Shown one piece after another: positions 53,454-62,622 of a stretch of 64,000 nucleotides of DNA (its first letter is position 1; every line of letters starts with the position of its first letter). A program made the position numbers and the translations under genes. Where the stretch lies: positions 1,116,001 to 1,180,000 of the forward strand of contig NZ_VOQS01000005.1 of assembly GCF_007995085.1 (NCBI RefSeq), written 5' to 3'. The notes below the pieces were generated by a model. It was not told the DNA's origin, did no database searches, and saw only the letters and a list, made by a program, of their open reading frames with translations. Source of the stretch: Paraburkholderia azotifigens (GTDB lineage Bacteria; Pseudomonadota; Gammaproteobacteria; Burkholderiales; Burkholderiaceae).

Positions 53454-54231
53454 CGACGCTCGCCTGTTGCTTCTTCAACGCCGCTTCCAGCAGCGGCGCG
53501 CCGAGTTCGGCGCCATGAATGCCCGTCGTGCTGACGATCTCCAGCAGTTCCATCAGTTCGTCCGCCGTCGCGCCGTAGCGCAGTGCGTTGCGCATATGCA
53601 GTTTCAGGCCAGGCACGTACAGATGCGTCGACGATGCGTCGAACGCGCAGTACATGAACTCCTTCACCTTCGGACTCAGCACGCCCGTGCGCCACGGCAC
53701 CGACGAAAACTCGACATACGCTTCGAACAGATCGGGATCGAGTTCGAGCAGCCCTTCCCACGTCGGATGCCAGTAGCCGCGATTCTTTTCGAACGCTTCC
53801 TTGAGCGCGCGACGCCGTTCGTCGAGCGGCCCGGGGCCGGCGCGCAAGCCCTCTTCTTCGAGCACTTCGAGCAGCACGGGCACGCCGACATTGCTGGTAT
53901 GAATGCCGATCGTGCTGATCAGCTCGAGCACTTCCATCAGTTCTTCACGCGTCGCGCCGAACCCGAGTGCGCGTTCCAGATGATGCGCGACGCCGGGACC
54001 ATACAACTGCGTCGCGCAGGCATCGGCGGCCAGCGCGATGAACGCGCGCGTCTTGTCGTCGAGGTGATTCCTGCGCTGCGGCACCGCGGAGAACTGCACA
54101 TACGCATCGACGAAACCCGCATCGAGACGCAGCATGCTGTCCCATGCAGCGTTCCAGATGCCATGCACGCGCATGAAATCTTCCTTGATGTGCTGCGGAT
54201 CGCGTTGTGCACGCGCTGCTTCCTGCTTCAT
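53446..54231 (-). CDS. Double carboxymuconolactone-decarboxylase-fold protein
   Basis: A 261-aa protein of two AhpD/CMD-like domains (about 40-120 and 170-250). Each has an ALAADACATQLYGPG or MYCAFDASSTHLYVPG segment followed by AhpD-type helices (ALGFGATREELMEVLELIS, ALRYGATADELMELLEIVS). The CxxC of peroxidatic AhpD is absent; one Cys occurs in each half. The fold suggests a lactone or keto-acid decarboxylase or isomerase. It is the last gene of the sub-operon starting at 57445. Confidence 0.8.
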   Translation of the reverse strand: MKQEAARAQRDPQHIKEDFMRVHGIWNAAWDSMLRLDAGFVDAYVQFSAVPQRRNHLDDKTRAFIALAADACATQLYGPGVAHHLERALGFGATREELMEVLELISTIGIHTSNVGVPVLLEVLEEEGLRAGPGPLDERRRALKEAFEKNRGYWHPTWEGLLELDPDLFEAYVEFSSVPWRTGVLSPKVKEFMYCAFDASSTHLYVPGLKLHMRNALRYGATADELMELLEIVSTTGIHGAELGAPLLEAALKKQQASVDA

Positions 54232-54274
54232 TTGATCTCCCGTCGACGATCACATAAACACGCGCAAACCAGCC

Positions 54275-54670
54275 TCAGCCCGCAACCAGCCCCTGCGGAT
54301 AATCCGCTTCGGCCACTTCTTCCTGCCACGTGGCCTTGCCGATCGACGTCGCGATATGCACCATGTAGCTGCCGTCGCTCGCACCATGCCAATGCCGCTC
54401 GTTCGGTCCGATGAAGACGATGTCGCCCTGACGGATCTCCTGCGGCGCTTCGCCTTCCTTGCAGATCCAGCCCTTGCCCGCCGTCACCTGCAGCACCTGG
54501 CCCTGCTCGTGCGTATGCCAGTACGTGCGTCCGCGCGGCGCAAAGAACACGGTGTTGATGGTCACGCCGTCCGTCGGCGGCATCACGGGATCGGCCCACA
54601 CCGTGCCCGTGAACGTCTCGCCGCGCTGCTCCGACATCTTGCCTTCTGCCCTGCCGTGAAAAACCTTCAT
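54275..54670 (-). CDS. Cupin domain protein
   Basis: A 131-aa single-domain cupin. The metal motif is visible in GRTYWHTHEQGQVLQVTAGKG (His, His, Gln/Glu) and in IGPNERHWHG. Small cupins of this type act as dioxygenases, isomerases or decarboxylases. The gene overlaps the dehydrogenase stop by 4 bases, so it is part of the same pathway. The substrate is unknown. Confidence 0.85.
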   Translation of the reverse strand: MKVFHGRAEGKMSEQRGETFTGTVWADPVMPPTDGVTINTVFFAPRGRTYWHTHEQGQVLQVTAGKGWICKEGEAPQEIRQGDIVFIGPNERHWHGASDGSYMVHIATSIGKATWQEEVAEADYPQGLVAG

Positions 54671-55587
54671 GCCTGCTTCTCCTCTTTTCGAACCTTTCCG
54701 TCGAACAGCCGCACGCCGCCCGATACATCGCCGATCGCATCGACGACACGATTGCTGATCACATCGCCATAACCCAGCGCCGTACCGAGCCCGAAGCTCG
54801 CGAGCGGCCCCGACGCATTCAGCGACACGACGCCGAGTTCGCGCGCGCGATCCACATACAGCACGACGTCTTTCGTCATCAGCTTGCCCGTCAGTCCGCC
54901 TTCCAGATAGTCGCCGTCGACGATCTTCGGAAAGCGGTTCAGCGTCGCGAAGTTCACGCCGCTGCTGCTATTGAGCACGTCGAGCAGCAGATGCAGATCG
55001 AGGCCTGCCTTTTTGCCCGCCACCATCACTTCCGCACTCGCCGCGAGACTCACGGCGTTGAGGAAGTTGTTCAGCAGCTTGGTGGTGTGTCCCGCGCCGC
55101 TCTCGCCCATGTGCGCGACCTTCGAGGCGATGGGCGCGAATGCCCATTTGAGCGCCTCGACGGCGCTCGCGTCGCCGCCGACCATCAACGTCAACGTGCC
55201 CTTCTCCGCCGCCGCCGCACCCCCCGAAATGCCCGCATCGACATACTGGACGCCGCTTTGCGTGAAGCGCCGCGCGAGCCGTATCGTCGAACTCGCGGCC
55301 GCCGTGCTCAGGTCGACGACGATCTGTCCGGCACGGCACTGCGCCAGCACGCCGCCCCCGCCTTCGACCACGGCCTCGACGACCTTGCTGTCGGGCAGCG
55401 ACATCATCACGACGTCGGCGAACTTCATCACTTCCGCTATCGACGACGCCGTCTGAGCGCCCGCTGCCTTCACACGGTCCGGCACGGTGTCGTAGCCGAG
55501 CACGGCGATGCCCGCGTCGACGAGGCGGCGCGTCATGCGTGCGCCCATGTTGCCGAGACCGATGAATCCGATCCTTTCCCTGTTCAT
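54667..55587 (-). CDS. Beta-hydroxyacid dehydrogenase (HIBADH family), copy 1
   Basis: A 306-aa NAD(P)-dependent dehydrogenase. The nucleotide motif is GFIGLGNMGARMTRRL, substrate binding is in DAGISGGAAAAEKGTL, and the catalytic Lys is in GAGHTTKLLNNFLNA. Family members act on 3-hydroxyisobutyrate, tartronate semialdehyde or L-threonate. It is one of three paralogues within 6.6 kb, next to the MFS gene. Specificity cannot be read from the sequence. Confidence 0.88.
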   Translation of the reverse strand: MNRERIGFIGLGNMGARMTRRLVDAGIAVLGYDTVPDRVKAAGAQTASSIAEVMKFADVVMMSLPDSKVVEAVVEGGGGVLAQCRAGQIVVDLSTAAASSTIRLARRFTQSGVQYVDAGISGGAAAAEKGTLTLMVGGDASAVEALKWAFAPIASKVAHMGESGAGHTTKLLNNFLNAVSLAASAEVMVAGKKAGLDLHLLLDVLNSSSGVNFATLNRFPKIVDGDYLEGGLTGKLMTKDVVLYVDRARELGVVSLNASGPLASFGLGTALGYGDVISNRVVDAIGDVSGGVRLFDGKVRKEEKQA

Positions 55588-55630
55588 GTCCGTTGTGTCC
55601 TTGCAGTCATCCCATCAGTCAAATGAGTCG

Positions 55631-56980
55631 TCAGAAATCGACGTCCTTCGTTTCCGGTCCCATCAGCGCGCCGATCGCGCCGATCAGTCCGCCGACGCAC
55701 AGCAGCACCACCGACGTCATCCGCAACGGCATGAACGCGCTCAGCCAGTCCATATAGAACGCGTAGAACGACGGGATGATCACCGAGAGACTGAAGCCGA
55801 CGCCGAAGCCGGTGGCGCGCACGTCCGTGACGAAGCGTTCGTTGATGTACGTGACGATCACGCCCCACGGCGACGTCACCAGCACGGCAAGCACGCAGAC
55901 GAGCGCGATGATCGCCGGCAGCGACAGGCCGTCGACGTTTGCGATCACATACAGCAGCCCCGCGCCGACGGTCGCGATCAGCGGACCGACGATCACGAAG
56001 AAGCGCCGCCGCCCGATCACCTGCGCGAGCATCCCCGAGCCGATGTAACTGAAGAACAGCACGAAGTACGTGACCATCAGCGTCGACGTCATCTGGAAAC
56101 CCGTCAGATGCAGCGTCTTCACGAGCAGACCCGTCGGCAGGAAGATCGTGATGATGTTTTGCGTAAGCCAGAAGCCCGTCATCATCGCCAGCACCTGCAA
56201 CAGGTTGCGCCCGCTCTTGCCGCGCAGCAGGTCCGTCAACGGCAGCTTTTCGGGCTGGCTGCCCTTGTCGGCCGCTTCGCTTTTCCAGATCTCCGATTCC
56301 GCAACCTTGTGCACGTAGTACATCGCCAGAATGCCCGCGAGCACGGCGCCGAGCACGAATGGAATACGCCAGCCCCACTGCGCGTAGGGCGAGTTCATGC
56401 CGTTCAGCGGGAACAGCGCGAACATCAGCATCGCAACGAGATTGATCGACACGTACGCGGCCGGAAAGCCCGCGATGATGAAGCCGCCGACGAACCCTCG
56501 CTGCTCCTTCTTCGAATACTCGATGGCGAGCGGCATCGCACCCGTGTAGCCGCCGCCGAGGAAGATGCCGTCGACGAACCGCAGCAGCACGAGCGCCCAG
56601 TACGACACGATGCCGATGCTCTCGTAGCCCGGCAGCAGCGCGATCAGCAGCGTCACGACGCCGAAGCCCGACACCGACCAGATCGACGCCTTGCGACGCC
56701 CGATGCGGTCCGCGATCATGCCGAACAGCAGCGCGCCGATGGGCCGCCCGAGCAGCGTCGTGATGAACACCAGCGAAGCCAGAATCGTCTCCATGCCGCT
56801 CGACAGATGCGGCGGTTGGAAGAACGCGAGCACCGGCGACAGCACGACGACGGGCAGATAGATATCGAACATGTCGATGTATTCGGAAAAGAACGCGCCT
56901 TTGATCGCATTGCGCCTTTTCGTTTCGATCGACTGCTCGCCTTCGGACTGCACGACGTCGGTCGCAGTGAGGGTTTTCAT
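55631..56980 (-). CDS. MFS transporter (metabolite:H+ symporter type)
   Basis: A 449-aa inner-membrane transporter with about 12 helices. The MFS loop motif is GMIADRIGRRKASIWS between helices 2 and 3. The opening RNAIKGAFFSEYIDMFDIYL resembles the metabolite:H+ symporter (ShiA/KgtP-like) group that imports carboxylates or aromatic acids. GGAG precedes ATG 56980. It probably imports the substrate of the cluster. Confidence 0.88.
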   Translation of the reverse strand: MKTLTATDVVQSEGEQSIETKRRNAIKGAFFSEYIDMFDIYLPVVVLSPVLAFFQPPHLSSGMETILASLVFITTLLGRPIGALLFGMIADRIGRRKASIWSVSGFGVVTLLIALLPGYESIGIVSYWALVLLRFVDGIFLGGGYTGAMPLAIEYSKKEQRGFVGGFIIAGFPAAYVSINLVAMLMFALFPLNGMNSPYAQWGWRIPFVLGAVLAGILAMYYVHKVAESEIWKSEAADKGSQPEKLPLTDLLRGKSGRNLLQVLAMMTGFWLTQNIITIFLPTGLLVKTLHLTGFQMTSTLMVTYFVLFFSYIGSGMLAQVIGRRRFFVIVGPLIATVGAGLLYVIANVDGLSLPAIIALVCVLAVLVTSPWGVIVTYINERFVTDVRATGFGVGFSLSVIIPSFYAFYMDWLSAFMPLRMTSVVLLCVGGLIGAIGALMGPETKDVDF

Positions 56981-57049
56981 CGTTGTCTCCATTCGTTGTC
57001 GGGCAGTCCGCCTCGCGGTCGCACTGCCTTATGTGGTGTCAGCGCGGCA

Positions 57050-57445
57050 TCAGGCCGCCGAAGTCTCCGCTTCGTACGCCTTGATCGCTTCCGTCGCGAC
57101 GCGGAACGCCGCGAGCGCGAGCGGCACGCCGCAATAGATGGCCGCCTGCATCAGCACCGCGCGGATCTCGTCCTTCGTCACGCCGTTGCGCAGCGCGCCC
57201 TTCACGTGCACGGCGAGTTCGTGATGCTGGCTCATCGCGGTCAGCATGCCGAGGTTCAGCATGCTGCGCGTCTTGAACGACAGCGTCCTGTCGCCCCAGA
57301 TGTCGCCCCAGCAGCATTCCGTCACGTACTTCTGCATCGGCCGGTTGAAGTCGTCGGCGTTCGCCCACGATTTCTCGACATGCCCCGCGCCCAACACTTC
57401 CTTGCGGTTCTCGAAGCCTTTGTCAAAACGTTCATTGCTATCCAT
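57050..57445 (-). CDS. Carboxymuconolactone decarboxylase family protein (PcaC-like)
   Basis: A 131-aa CMD-fold protein. It has the PcaC-type opening RFDKGFENRKEVLGAGHVEK and the later blocks SMLNLGMLTAMSQHHELAVH and QAAIYCGVPLALAAFRVA. True PcaC decarboxylates 4-carboxymuconolactone. No other protocatechuate genes are near, so a different lactone is likely. It is the first gene after a gap with a perfect GntR-like palindrome and probably heads a sub-operon. AGAGGA precedes the ATG. Confidence 0.85.
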   Translation of the reverse strand: MDSNERFDKGFENRKEVLGAGHVEKSWANADDFNRPMQKYVTECCWGDIWGDRTLSFKTRSMLNLGMLTAMSQHHELAVHVKGALRNGVTKDEIRAVLMQAAIYCGVPLALAAFRVATEAIKAYEAETSAA

Positions 57446-57516
57446 CTTGAAGTCCTCTCTGTTGCTGGTCCCGTTTCGTTTCCGTTGCTTTGTGCGCTAT
57501 CGCTGCCTGACGCGAT

Positions 57517-57531
57517 GATTGTCAGACAATC
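57517..57531. promoter_or_regulatory. 15-bp palindrome, probable GntR/FCD operator
   Basis: GATTGTCAGACAATC, perfect around a central A, in the 110-base gap between the aldehyde dehydrogenase stop and the PcaC-like start at 57445. The form TTGTC-N-GACAA is typical of FCD-type GntR operators. The same half-sites occur beside the GntR gene at 53101-53119. Confidence 0.65.
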
Positions 57532-57555
57532 TAGACGCGCAAAATTTTTTGGCCG

Positions 57556-58986
57556 TCACGGCTGGCCGTAGCCCACCATCGCCTTCGTCTCCAGATACTC
57601 GCGCAAGCCCGCATCGCCCCACTCGCGGCCGTTGCCCGAACGTTTGTAGCCGCCGAACGGCGCCTGGAAATCGGCGGGCGGATAGTTCAGATGCACGCCG
57701 CCCGCACGCAATGCGCGGCCCACCTTGCGAGCGCGTTCGATGTCCGCCGACTGCACGTAGGCGGCCAGACCGTAGTCGGTGCCGTTGGCAATCGCGATGG
57801 CGTCCGCTTCGCTGTCGTATGGGATCATCGACAGCACCGGCCCGAAGATTTCCTCGCGTGCAATGGTCATGTCGGGCGTGACGTCGGCGAAGATGGTCGG
57901 CTTCGCGTAATAGCCTTTATCGATGCCCGCGGGCAAACCCGTGCCGCCCGTCACCAGTCGCGCGCCCTCGTCGATACCCGTCTGAATCAAGCCCTGCACG
58001 CGCTCGAACTGACTACGGTTGACGAGCGGTCCGAGCTGCGTTGAAGGATCGTCGGTCGGCCCGACGCGGTAGGTCTGCGCCGCACGTTTCGCGATCTGCG
58101 CGGCGTCGTTCATCAGATGACGCGGCACCAGCATGCGCGTCGGAATCGAACACGACTGCCCCGAGTTCGTGAAGCATGCCGCGACGCCACGCTTCACGGC
58201 CTCTTCGAGATCGACGTCGTCGAGCAGAATGTTTGCCGACTTGCCGCCCAGTTCCTGTGCCACGCGCTTGACACTTGACGCGGCGGCCTGCGCGACCAGC
58301 ACGCCCGCGCGCGTCGAGCCCGTGAACGACACCATGTCGATATCCGGATGGCTCGCGATTGCTTCGCCGACGCCCGGACCGTCGCCGTTCACGAGGTTGA
58401 ACACGCCTGCGGGCAACTGCGCTTCGTCGAGCACTTCGGCGAACAGCAGTGCGCTCAGCGGCGAATACTCGCTCGGTTTGAGCACCATCGTGCAGCCAGC
58501 CGCAAGCGCAGGCGCGATCTTCACGACGATCTGGTTGACGGGCCAGTTCCACGGCGTAATCAGCCCGCACACGCCGATCGCTTCGAGCACGACGCGCGTG
58601 CTGCCGCGCTGTTCCTCGAACTCGAAGCGCTCCAGCACGTCGATCAACGCGTTCAGGTGCGCAGGTCCGCGCGCCGCCTGACCGTTGCGTGCGAACGTGA
58701 TGGGCGCGCCCATCTCGCGTCGCATCGCTTCGGCGAATTCGTCATAGCGGCGCTCGTAGATTTGCAGCACGCGGCGCAGCAACGCGACGCGTTCCGCGAC
58801 ACTCGTCGCCGACCACGCGGGAAACGCACGGCGCGCGGCGGCGACGGCACGACCCACGTCGTCCGCGTTGCCGAGCGCGAGCCGCTCGAACGGCAGCTCT
58901 GTCGATGGATCGACGAGATCGAACCATCGCGCGGACGCGGGCTCGACCCAGCGTCCGTCGATATAAAACTGCGCTGCATGCGACAT
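57556..58986 (-). CDS. Aldehyde dehydrogenase family protein
   Basis: A 476-aa NAD(P)-dependent aldehyde dehydrogenase. Motifs are ITPWNWPVNQIVVKIAPALA, the general base in QELGGKSAN, and the catalytic Cys in NSGQSCSIPTR. EIFGPVLSMIPY and the NYPPADFQAPFGGYKRSGNG region complete the fold. AGGAG precedes ATG 58986. It is the last gene before the operator gap. The aldehyde is unknown; semialdehydes made by the neighbouring dehydrogenases are logical substrates. Confidence 0.92.
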   Translation of the reverse strand: MSHAAQFYIDGRWVEPASARWFDLVDPSTELPFERLALGNADDVGRAVAAARRAFPAWSATSVAERVALLRRVLQIYERRYDEFAEAMRREMGAPITFARNGQAARGPAHLNALIDVLERFEFEEQRGSTRVVLEAIGVCGLITPWNWPVNQIVVKIAPALAAGCTMVLKPSEYSPLSALLFAEVLDEAQLPAGVFNLVNGDGPGVGEAIASHPDIDMVSFTGSTRAGVLVAQAAASSVKRVAQELGGKSANILLDDVDLEEAVKRGVAACFTNSGQSCSIPTRMLVPRHLMNDAAQIAKRAAQTYRVGPTDDPSTQLGPLVNRSQFERVQGLIQTGIDEGARLVTGGTGLPAGIDKGYYAKPTIFADVTPDMTIAREEIFGPVLSMIPYDSEADAIAIANGTDYGLAAYVQSADIERARKVGRALRAGGVHLNYPPADFQAPFGGYKRSGNGREWGDAGLREYLETKAMVGYGQP

Positions 58987-59008
58987 GGCAGGCTCCTGTG
59001 GAGAAAGA

Positions 59009-59905
59009 TCAGCGCGCATCGCGATCGAGCAGGCGATACATTTCGGTGTGGTCCGTTGCGGGCGTCGAACGCTGTGCCGCTTCATCCCACATCGCCGTAC
59101 AGGTCTCGCCGAGCGCCAGCGGATAACCCACTGCCTGCGCGAGCGCACGCGCGATCTTCAGATCCTTGTTCATCAGTTGCAGTGCGAAGCCGGATGCGAA
59201 CGTGCCGCTCAGCATGAACTGCTTGACCTTGTTTTCCGACGTATTGCTGCGGCCCGACGAAGCATTCAACACATCCGTCATCACATCCGGCTCGATGCCG
59301 AAGCGTTGCGCGACGAGCAGCGCCTCGACAGTCGCCGCGAGTCCCGCCGCCGACACGTAGTTGTTCAGCGCCTTCGCCGCATGGCCCGAGCCCGCGCCGC
59401 CGATGTGCAGAATGCTCTTGCCCATTGCTTCGAGGGCGGGCATGCATTGCGCGAGCACGTCAGCACGGCCCCCGACGAGAATCGCCAGCGTGCCTTCCTT
59501 CGCTTTCTTTACGCCGCCTGAAACGGGCGCATCGAGATAAGCGAGGCCGCGCTCTTCGAGCACCGCACCGAGCTTGCGCGAACGCTCCGGCTCCGACGAA
59601 CTCATGTCGATCACAACCGTGCCCGGCGCGAGCCGACTCGCCCAGCCGTCCGCGCCGCTGCCGAGCAGCACGCTTTCGACGATCGCCGAGTTCGGCAGCA
59701 TCGTGATCAATGCATCGAGCGACGCGGCGTTATCGCGATTCAGGCGCTGTGCGCCCGTTTGTGCGGCGAGCGCATCGGCGCGCGCGCCATCCGCATCGTC
59801 GACGTAAAGCTCGAAGCGCGCGTTGACAAGACACTGCACCATCGGTGCGCCCATCATGCCGAGTCCGATGAAACCGATGCGCGTGGGTTGAATCATGGCG
59901 TTCAT
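59009..59905 (-). CDS. Beta-hydroxyacid dehydrogenase (HIBADH family), copy 2
   Basis: A 298-aa paralogue of the other two. The nucleotide motif is GFIGLGMMGAPMVQCL, the substrate motif DAPVSGGVKKAKEGTL, and the catalytic Lys is in GSGHAAKALNNYVSAA. Its substrate loop matches 3-hydroxyisobutyrate dehydrogenases more closely than copy 1. It lies 22 bases before the aldehyde dehydrogenase gene. Confidence 0.88.
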   Translation of the reverse strand: MNAMIQPTRIGFIGLGMMGAPMVQCLVNARFELYVDDADGARADALAAQTGAQRLNRDNAASLDALITMLPNSAIVESVLLGSGADGWASRLAPGTVVIDMSSSEPERSRKLGAVLEERGLAYLDAPVSGGVKKAKEGTLAILVGGRADVLAQCMPALEAMGKSILHIGGAGSGHAAKALNNYVSAAGLAATVEALLVAQRFGIEPDVMTDVLNASSGRSNTSENKVKQFMLSGTFASGFALQLMNKDLKIARALAQAVGYPLALGETCTAMWDEAAQRSTPATDHTEMYRLLDRDAR

Positions 59906-59915
59906 TCTTTACCCT

Positions 59916-60242
59916 TTAGCGCAGCCTGGAGAACGAAGTCGGCGTGAGAATGTGACTCTCGATACGCTCGACGATCGGCCGCTCCGCTTCGGATGCCGCG
60001 CGTTTCGCGATCCACTCTGCATCGGCCTGGAACGCGTTCCACTTCTCTTCGCGCTCGGCGAGGTTCTCCCATTCGATCATGTACGTCAGCGAGTGATTGC
60101 TCGCGCCGATCAGCGTCGTCCAGAAGCCGACCTGGCGGATGCCGTACTTCTCGAAGAAGCCGAGCGTAGTGCTGGTGAAGCGGTCGAGCAAGGCCGGCAA
60201 ACGTGTCGGCGCGCAGTGATAGATACGCATTTCAACGATCAT
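59916..60242 (-). CDS. NIPSNAP family protein
   Basis: A 108-aa protein of the dimeric alpha/beta-barrel NIPSNAP family. The opening is MIVEMRIYHCAPTRLPALLDRF, with YMIEWENLAEREEKWNAF in the middle. These proteins often appear in degradation operons, with unknown or accessory roles. It lies 10 bases from the next gene, so it is in the operon. Confidence 0.88.
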   Translation of the reverse strand: MIVEMRIYHCAPTRLPALLDRFTSTTLGFFEKYGIRQVGFWTTLIGASNHSLTYMIEWENLAEREEKWNAFQADAEWIAKRAASEAERPIVERIESHILTPTSFSRLR

Positions 60243-60272
60243 CTGAATCTCCGTAGTTGTGTTGTGCAGGGT

Positions 60273-61208
60273 TTAGTCCGCGAGCCCGTCGACCGACGAC
60301 CAGCGTTCGACGTATTTGACGAGTTCCGTCATGTCGCGCGCGGCGCCGTCTTGCATCGCGGCGTAATTCCACATTTGCCGCGCCACGCTGCCGACCCACA
60401 TCGGCACACCGAGCGCCTGGCATTCGTCGACGGCAAGGCCGATGTCCTTGCATACGCTGCCGACAGGGAAGCCGAAATCGAACGTGCGCGGCAACACGTG
60501 CTTCGGAAACTTGTCGAGCGTCGCGCCGTTCTTGCCGCTGCCCGCATTGATCACGGACATCATCACTTCCGGGTCTAGCCCGCCGCGCACGCCTGCGACG
60601 AACGCCTCGGACGTAATCGCGAAGGCCGTCGACGACAGCATGTTGTTCAACAGCTTCAGCAATTGCCCTTGCCCCGCCTTGTCGCCGACCACGAACACCT
60701 TGCCGAACACGTCGAACAGGCCGCGCACTTCTTCGAGCGCGACGGGATTGCCCGCCGCCATGATCGCGAGCGTGCCCTTCGTCGCACCCGCCGCGCCGCC
60801 GCTCACGGGCGCGTCGACAGTTTCGATACCTCTCGCGAGCAGGCCTTCCGCAACCTCCTTTTCGATGCGCGAGCCGACCGTCGACAGATCGACCAGCACC
60901 TTGATCGCACTGCCGTCGATCAAACCGCCGTCGCCGAGCGCGACCTGTTTGAAGATCGCGGGCGTCGGCAAACTCGTGAAGACGATGCGCGCCGTGTCGG
61001 CCACTTCCTTTACTGATGCCGCCGCCTGCGCGCCGGCCGCCTTCAGTTCCGCGACGGCCGCTTCATCGCGATCGAACACGACCACCGTGTGTCCCGCTTC
61101 GATCAGCCGCCGCGCCATCGGCCGGCCCATCGTGCCGACGCCGACGAAACCGAGCAGCGGACCGCGCTGCTGATTTGATGACTGACTTGATGCCTGACTA
61201 CTCGACAT
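60273..61208 (-). CDS. Beta-hydroxyacid dehydrogenase (HIBADH family), copy 3
   Basis: A 311-aa third paralogue with a Ser/Gln-rich N-terminal extension of about 15 residues. The nucleotide motif is GFVGVGTMGRPMARRL, the substrate motif DAPVSGGAAGATKGTL, and the catalytic Lys is in GQGQLLKLLNNMLSS. AGGA precedes ATG 61208. The three copies differ clearly from one another, so they are not recent duplicates and may act on successive or stereoisomeric intermediates. Confidence 0.87.
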   Translation of the reverse strand: MSSSQASSQSSNQQRGPLLGFVGVGTMGRPMARRLIEAGHTVVVFDRDEAAVAELKAAGAQAAASVKEVADTARIVFTSLPTPAIFKQVALGDGGLIDGSAIKVLVDLSTVGSRIEKEVAEGLLARGIETVDAPVSGGAAGATKGTLAIMAAGNPVALEEVRGLFDVFGKVFVVGDKAGQGQLLKLLNNMLSSTAFAITSEAFVAGVRGGLDPEVMMSVINAGSGKNGATLDKFPKHVLPRTFDFGFPVGSVCKDIGLAVDECQALGVPMWVGSVARQMWNYAAMQDGAARDMTELVKYVERWSSVDGLAD

Positions 61209-61236
61209 GACAATCCTCGTAGATGAAAAGCCCGTT

Positions 61237-62622
61237 CTAGTCCAAACCGCGCGCACGCGCGACACGCATCACAGCCGCCGCATCGTGCTCCGTTTCGAAC
61301 TTCCATAATCTGTCGCTCAACGCTTGCGCATCGACGCGGGAGCGTCCGTATGCAGCCAGCTGATGCAGCTTGTCCGCCAGCTCGACGTTGGCAAGCGGCG
61401 CGGCGAGACTGCCGCGCGCCGCATGCACGCGATGCTCGATCCGTTCGCCCGAACGCAGCACGATCGCCACCTGCGCCGATTCGACGGGCCACGATGCGTC
61501 GTCGATGAAACGCAAGCGGCCCGCGAGCGCACGCAGCGACGGATCGGCGACAGCGGCATCGCTGAACTCTTCGAGCCCTGCCTTGCCGCGCGACAGCACG
61601 ACGGCCACCGCATGTTGCGCACTCACCTGCGATTCGCGGCCCGTCCGCACGCCCGGCCGATCGGTTCGCTCGCGCAGCAGCGGATGCCCCGTCAGTTCGA
61701 TCTGTTCGATATCGTCGAACGACCAGCGTGCGTCGCGGCGCAGATCGAGGCACGCGTCGATCACCGGGTTCAGCACGACGCCGCACGGATAGGGCTTGTA
61801 TGTGTTCTTGAGCAGTTCCCACTCGTGCCCGAGCTCTCGCGTCAACGCATGCCAGGCAGGCTTCGTAGCGGCCACGCGCAGGAAGCCGCGCTCGCCTTCG
61901 AGCGGCGCATCGGGGCCTGAGAAACCGTCTTCGGCCAGCAGCGCGGCGAGCAGTCCATTGCGCGCCGCGTTGCCGACGCTGATGCTCTTCGACATCGTGC
62001 CGAGCGTCTCGACGAGTCCGCCCGTTTGCACCGATGCATTGCCGAGCGCCCAGACGATCGCCTGTTCATCGAGTCCACGCGCTTTGGCGACGGCCGCCGC
62101 TGCACCGAACACGCCGCATGTCGACGTGATGTGCCAGCCGCGCTGATAGTGTTCCGGCGAAACGGCATTGCCGATGCGGCATTCCACCTCGACGCCGAGC
62201 ACGAACGCGAGCAACAGCCCTTCGCCGCTGATCGCGTGCGACTCGGCGAGCGCGAAGAGCGCGGCGGCGACGGGCGCCGTCGGATGGATGATGGTCGGGA
62301 TATGTGTGTCGTCGAAATCGTAGACGTTCGCGCTCATCGCGTTGAGCGCGGCCGCGTTCAGCATGTCGGTGCGTTCGCTGCGGCCGATCAGGGTCGCGCT
62401 ATCGTCGGCGCGAAAGCGGCCGTAGACGGTCACGGCCTTGTCGAGCGTCGGATCGTGCGCGGCTGCCAACGCGACCGCGAAGTAATTGACGAGCGAGCGC
62501 TTTGCTTCATTGCGCACGGCAGCAGGCAAGTCGCGCCATTGCGTACTGGCGACGAAGCGCGAGAGCGTGCGTGTCAGCGCGCCGCTGCGCAATGCGTTTG
62601 CGTCGATGGAATCAGCCTGCAA
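61237..62622 (-). CDS. MmgE/PrpD family protein
   Basis: A 461-aa member of the MmgE/PrpD superfamily, which includes 2-methylcitrate dehydratase, cis-aconitate decarboxylase and iminodisuccinate epimerase. The core is NVYDFDDTHIPTIIHPTAPV at about residues 100-118, then LGVEVECRIGNAVSPEHYQR and the C-terminal KPYPCGVVLNPVIDA. It probably dehydrates, decarboxylates or racemises a polycarboxylic or hydroxy acid. It overlaps the SDR stop by 11 bases. Confidence 0.88.
   Translation of the reverse strand: MQADSIDANALRSGALTRTLSRFVASTQWRDLPAAVRNEAKRSLVNYFAVALAAAHDPTLDKAVTVYGRFRADDSATLIGRSERTDMLNAAALNAMSANVYDFDDTHIPTIIHPTAPVAAALFALAESHAISGEGLLLAFVLGVEVECRIGNAVSPEHYQRGWHITSTCGVFGAAAAVAKARGLDEQAIVWALGNASVQTGGLVETLGTMSKSISVGNAARNGLLAALLAEDGFSGPDAPLEGERGFLRVAATKPAWHALTRELGHEWELLKNTYKPYPCGVVLNPVIDACLDLRRDARWSFDDIEQIELTGHPLLRERTDRPGVRTGRESQVSAQHAVAVVLSRGKAGLEEFSDAAVADPSLRALAGRLRFIDDASWPVESAQVAIVLRSGERIEHRVHAARGSLAAPLANVELADKLHQLAAYGRSRVDAQALSDRLWKFETEHDAAAVMRVARARGLD

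Noticed and set aside
53141..53761. A 206-codon minus-strand frame across the CMD gene and its downstream gap
   Set aside because: It overlaps the conserved CMD gene in another frame and has no recognisable motif.
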